From assembly GCA_035934995.1 (NCBI GenBank), contig DASYXI010000047.1, positions 8,090 to 72,089 on the forward strand: a stretch of 64,000 bases of DNA, in the 5' to 3' direction. The notes below the pieces were generated by a model, which worked only from the letters and a program-made list of their open reading frames with translations, was not told the origin of the DNA and did not search any database. A program made the position numbers and the translations under genes. Positions 61,365 to 64,000 of the stretch are shown one piece after another. Position 1 is the first letter of the stretch. Each line of letters starts with the position of its first letter. The DNA is from REEB95 sp035934995. Its GTDB lineage: Bacteria > Pseudomonadota > Alphaproteobacteria > ATCC43930 > CGMCC-115725.

Positions 61365-61693
61365 TCGGCGCGCTCGACGAACACCTGGATTTTGCCGCCA
61401 CAGGCGAGGCCAACTTCCCAGGCTTGCTCGTTGGTGACGCCGAAATCCAGAAGCCGCGGCTTGCCGTCCTTGATCGCCGCGAGGCCTTCCTCGATGACGG
61501 CGCCTTCGACGCAACCACCGGACACCGATCCGACAAAGGCCCCGCTATCGTCGACCGCCAGCTTGGCGCCGACCGGCCGGGGCGACGAGCCCCAGGTCGA
61601 AACCACGGTCGCGACCGCCACGCCTTTGCCCTGGCTCCGCCATTGGGTCGCCTGATCGAGAATGTCGGCATTGTCGCCGCTGTTCATCGCCAT
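61361..61693 (-). CDS. XdhC/CoxI-family N-terminal half
   Basis: A 110-residue protein holding only the XdhC/CoxI N-terminal domain: WRSQGKGVAVATVVSTWGSSPRPVGAKLAV and VGSVSGGCVEGAVIEEG are the conserved blocks. It should act together with the Rossmann half encoded right after it. Met1 at 61693 (MAMNSG) or Met3 may be the start; two bases separate 61693 from the VWA gene stop. Confidence 0.88.
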   Translation of the reverse strand: MAMNSGDNADILDQATQWRSQGKGVAVATVVSTWGSSPRPVGAKLAVDDSGAFVGSVSGGCVEGAVIEEGLAAIKDGKPRLLDFGVTNEQAWEVGLACGGKIQVFVERAE

Positions 61694-61695
61694 GG

Positions 61696-62922
61696 TCAGC
61701 CTGCCTTTCGCATCTCGGCCCATTCTGCCGCCGCGCCGAGCCGTCGCGTGCCGTTCTCGGCCAGCGCCGCGACCACCGCCTTCAGGCTTTCGAGATTATG
61801 CACCGGCCGGAATTCGTCCACATGGGGGAGGATCGCCTTCATGCCGAGGGATTTGGGCGCGAAGCCGGCATAACGCAACAGCGGATTGAGCCAGATGAGG
61901 CGGCTGCACGATTTGTGCAGGCGTTCCATCTCGCGCGCCAAGCCGAATCCTGCGTCGCGATCGAGCCCGTCGGAGATGAACAGCACGACCGCGCCCTGGC
62001 CGAGCACGCGGCGCGACCAGCGGTGGTTGAATTCGGCCAGGCATTGACCGATGCGCGTGCCGCCCGACCAGTCCTCGACCGCTGCCGCCACCTTGTCGAG
62101 CGCCTCGTCGACGTCGCGCGTGCGCAGCGGTCGCGTGATGTTGGTGAGCCGCGTGCCGAACAAAAACGCGTGCACGCGGTCGCGGTCGTTGATCACCGTG
62201 TGAAGGAAATGCAGGAAGATCCGCGTATAGCGGCTCATCGAGCCCGAGATATCGCAGAGAACTACAAGGGGCGGCGGCCGCGTCGCGCGGTCCTTGCGTT
62301 TGAGCGCGATCAGGCCGCCGGCGCGCAGTTGCGCGCGCAACGTCGCCCGCATGTCGACGCGGGCGCCGCGCGGATCGGTGGCAAAGCGTCGCGTCGGCTT
62401 CTCGGCGAGTGCCAAGGCCAGCTTTTTGACCGCCGCGCGCGCCGCGTTCATTTCGGCGGTCGACATCTTCTCGAAATCCATGGTCTGCAGGATTTCGCGC
62501 GGCGAAAAGGTCATGGCCGCGTCGAATTCGGTCTTGTCCTCGCGCGGCCGTCCGGCGCCGTCGGCCTGACCGGCGCGCAGCGCTTCGGCCAGCCGCCGGC
62601 TGATCTCCGCTTGGTCCGGCCGCGGCGCCTGCAATTCGGGCAGCAGGAGGCTCATCATGCGCTCAAGCAGTTTCGGATTGCGCCAGAAGACGTGGAACGC
62701 TTGGTCGAAGATCAGCCGCTGGTCGCGCCGGTTGACGAACACGGCGTGCAGCGTCCAATAGAAATCGTCGCGGCTTTCGAGGCCGACGGCGCGCACCGCT
62801 TCGACGGCTTGCAGCACCTTGCCGGGACCGACCGGCAATCCGGCGGCGCGCAAGGTGCGCGCGAAATACATGATGTTGGCGACCAGGTTGCCGCCGGCGG
62901 GCGAGGGCGTCGCGCCGTCCAT
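61696..62922 (-). CDS. coxE: VWA-domain protein CoxE
   Basis: A 408-residue protein, the partner of CoxD. The VWA domain carries a MIDAS motif in VVLCDISGSMSRYTRIF near residue 225, and its C-terminal part has SGGTRIGQCLAEFNHRW and VLFISDGLDRDAG. The N-terminal half is the DUF-type conserved CoxE region (FARTLRAAGLPVGPGKVLQAVEAV). ATG 62922 overlaps the stop of coxD (TGATG); a GTG one codon earlier is possible. CoxD-CoxE mature the active site of CO dehydrogenase in Oligotropha. Confidence 0.9.
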   Translation of the reverse strand: MDGATPSPAGGNLVANIMYFARTLRAAGLPVGPGKVLQAVEAVRAVGLESRDDFYWTLHAVFVNRRDQRLIFDQAFHVFWRNPKLLERMMSLLLPELQAPRPDQAEISRRLAEALRAGQADGAGRPREDKTEFDAAMTFSPREILQTMDFEKMSTAEMNAARAAVKKLALALAEKPTRRFATDPRGARVDMRATLRAQLRAGGLIALKRKDRATRPPPLVVLCDISGSMSRYTRIFLHFLHTVINDRDRVHAFLFGTRLTNITRPLRTRDVDEALDKVAAAVEDWSGGTRIGQCLAEFNHRWSRRVLGQGAVVLFISDGLDRDAGFGLAREMERLHKSCSRLIWLNPLLRYAGFAPKSLGMKAILPHVDEFRPVHNLESLKAVVAALAENGTRRLGAAAEWAEMRKAG

Positions 62923-63836
62923 CACTGCGCCGCGGCGAGCTCGGCCTTCACTTGCGCCAGCAGGCGCTCGGCCTCACTGCCCTGAATCTTGGCGATGTCG
63001 TCCTGGTACTTCAGCAGCACGCCGAGCGTGTCGTTGATCGCTTCGGGTGTGAGCGCGAGCACATCAAGCTGCGACAGCGCATGTGCCCAATCGATGGTCT
63101 CGGCGATGCCCGGCTGCTTGAAGAGATCGCCGGCCGCGCGCAGTTTCTGCACGAAAGCGACGATTTGGCGCGACAACTCGGCCGGCGCGCCGGGCGCCTT
63201 GAGGCGCAGGATTTCGAGTTCGCGCGCCGCGTCGGGATAATCGATCCAGTAGTAGAAGCAGCGGCGCTTCAACGCGTCGTGAATCTCGCGCGTGCGGTTG
63301 GACGTGATGACGACAAGTGGCGGCGCGGCGGCTTTGACCGTGCCGAGTTCGGGGATCGACACCTGATAGTCCGACAACAGTTCGAGCAGAAAAGCCTCGA
63401 ACGGCTCGTCGGTGCGGTCGAGCTCGTCGATCAGCAGCACCGGCGGCCCGGCGAGGTCGGGCTCGAGCGCCTGCAGGAGCGGCCGCTTGATCAGGAATTT
63501 CTCGCCGAAGATTTCCTCCTCGACGGTTTCCTTGCTCGCGCGTTCGGCCTCGGCGAGGCGGATCTCGATCATCTGCCGCGGGTAATTCCATTCATAGACC
63601 GCAGAGGCGACGTCGAGGCCCTCGTAGCACTGAAGGCGGATCAATTTGCGGCCGAGCGCGTGGGCCAGCACCTTGGCGACCTCGGTCTTGCCGGTGCCGG
63701 CCTCGCCCTCGAGGAAGAGGGGGCGCTTCAGACTGAGCGACAGGTAGACGGCGGTGGCAAGGCTGCGGTCGGCGACGTACTGGCCCTGGCCCAGCAGGGC
63801 GAGCGCGGCATCGACCGAGGCGGGGAGGGCGACCAT
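62922..63836 (-). CDS. coxD: MoxR-type AAA+ ATPase CoxD
   Basis: A 304-residue AAA+ ATPase of the MoxR branch. Walker A is LEGEAGTGKTEVAKVLA, Walker B VLLIDELDRTDEPFEAFLL, sensor 1 VITSNRTREIHDALKRRCFYYW; the arginine residues usual for this group follow. CoxD is needed for sulfuration and copper insertion in the [CuSMoO2] site of CO dehydrogenase. Here the structural coxMSL genes are missing from the window, so the target may also be another molybdenum hydroxylase. First gene of the operon; start 63836 is 124 nt from a divergent gene. Confidence 0.9.
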   Translation of the reverse strand: MVALPASVDAALALLGQGQYVADRSLATAVYLSLSLKRPLFLEGEAGTGKTEVAKVLAHALGRKLIRLQCYEGLDVASAVYEWNYPRQMIEIRLAEAERASKETVEEEIFGEKFLIKRPLLQALEPDLAGPPVLLIDELDRTDEPFEAFLLELLSDYQVSIPELGTVKAAAPPLVVITSNRTREIHDALKRRCFYYWIDYPDAARELEILRLKAPGAPAELSRQIVAFVQKLRAAGDLFKQPGIAETIDWAHALSQLDVLALTPEAINDTLGVLLKYQDDIAKIQGSEAERLLAQVKAELAAAQ

Positions 63837-63959
63837 GGCCCCTTATTTAGACGAAGGGGCCGCTAAGTTCCATTGTGATAACGGTAATCCAGCCGCGCGT
63901 CTGGCCATTTACGGCGGCAGCCGATAGCTTCGCGGTTGGATAACGGGGGTTCGAAGCGG

Positions 63960-64000
63960 ATGTCACGGCCCGGCATCTTCAAGCGGCTCGGTCCGTCGCT
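63960..64000 (+). CDS. Partial CDS, possibly Nramp-type transporter N terminus
   Basis: Only 13 codons are present: MSRPGIFKRLGPS, then the window ends. ATG 63960 lies after a GGGGG/GAAGCGG region. The FKRLGPS start resembles the N terminus of Nramp-type divalent metal transporters (which continue with a Gly/Ala/Asp-rich helix), but the fragment is far too short to be sure. Confidence 0.35.
   Translation, partial: MSRPGIFKRLGPS

Overview
The window looks like chromosomal DNA of a GC-rich alphaproteobacterium. The main evidence is a complete CckA-ChpT-CtrA cell-cycle phosphorelay together with SciP and FlbT, which together are specific to that class. Supporting signs are a DksA with a single zinc-finger cysteine, TTAA-N7-TTAA CtrA boxes, GAAC-N7-type LexA half sites before recA, and a palindromic intergenic repeat of a kind common in Hyphomicrobiales and Rhodospirillales. 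I cannot assign an order or genus. Almost all of the window is ordinary, densely packed chromosome. The exception is a mobile insertion of lower GC content at about 35.5-38.6 kb.

Layout. 1-4 kb: a truncated membrane histidine kinase, two conserved unknowns and RadC. 4-9 kb: a branched-chain amino acid/amide type ABC transporter (Tat-exported binding protein, LivH, a LivM-LivG fusion, LivF). 9-12.3 kb: methionine aminopeptidase, an EamA exporter with a histidine-rich tail, a CinA-type protein and tRNA-Leu(UAA). 12.3-20 kb: a Lys/Ala/Pro-rich protein, CtpA with a cupin partner, a 1159-residue indolepyruvate:ferredoxin oxidoreductase, and a glycosyltransferase/methyltransferase pair. 20-24.7 kb: flavin reductase-like protein, PAP2 phosphatase, AstE/aspartoacylase-like protein, ArgE, NAD kinase. 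24.7-27.5 kb: molybdenum cofactor genes moaA, fdhD and mobA. 27.5-35.5 kb: the CtrA control block (chpT, ctrA, a FliJ-like protein, an FlhF-like GTPase, sciP, flbT, dksA, cckA), with two full-consensus CtrA boxes and one near-consensus box.

35,546-38,637 is a 3.09-kb element inserted between cckA and recA. It has an IS1595-type transposase, imperfect terminal inverted repeats, an 8-bp target duplication (ACAAAACA on both sides) and a five-gene passenger operon on the opposite strand. The first passenger protein ends in an R-N-P-x-M-H motif typical of HEPN ribonucleases. The others are a 49-residue basic protein, a 108-residue membrane protein and two small soluble proteins. This is the best candidate in the window for an undescribed system, possibly a defence or conflict module. 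The insertion lies in the recA promoter region, next to LexA-like half sites.

38.7-49 kb: recA, alaS, an FkbM-type methyltransferase, icd, a LOG-family protein, small conserved unknowns, and a GNAT gene that probably carries a frameshift. 49-58.7 kb: a second GNAT, an amine oxidase, an inositol-phosphatase-family protein, an SDR, the chaperone pair cbpA-cbpM, a GST, and a DUF3311/SSS monocarboxylate-type symporter. 59-63.8 kb: a five-gene minus-strand operon for maturing a molybdenum hydroxylase of the CO dehydrogenase/xanthine dehydrogenase type. Its genes are a coxD-type AAA+ ATPase, a coxE-type VWA protein, XdhC split in two, and a fused molybdopterin-binding/nucleotidyltransferase protein. 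The molybdenum hydroxylase structural genes are not in the window. It ends 41 nt into a plus-strand gene that may encode an Nramp-type transporter.

Starts were refined from ribosome binding sites and neighbour overlaps. All functional assignments come from reading motifs; no database search was possible.
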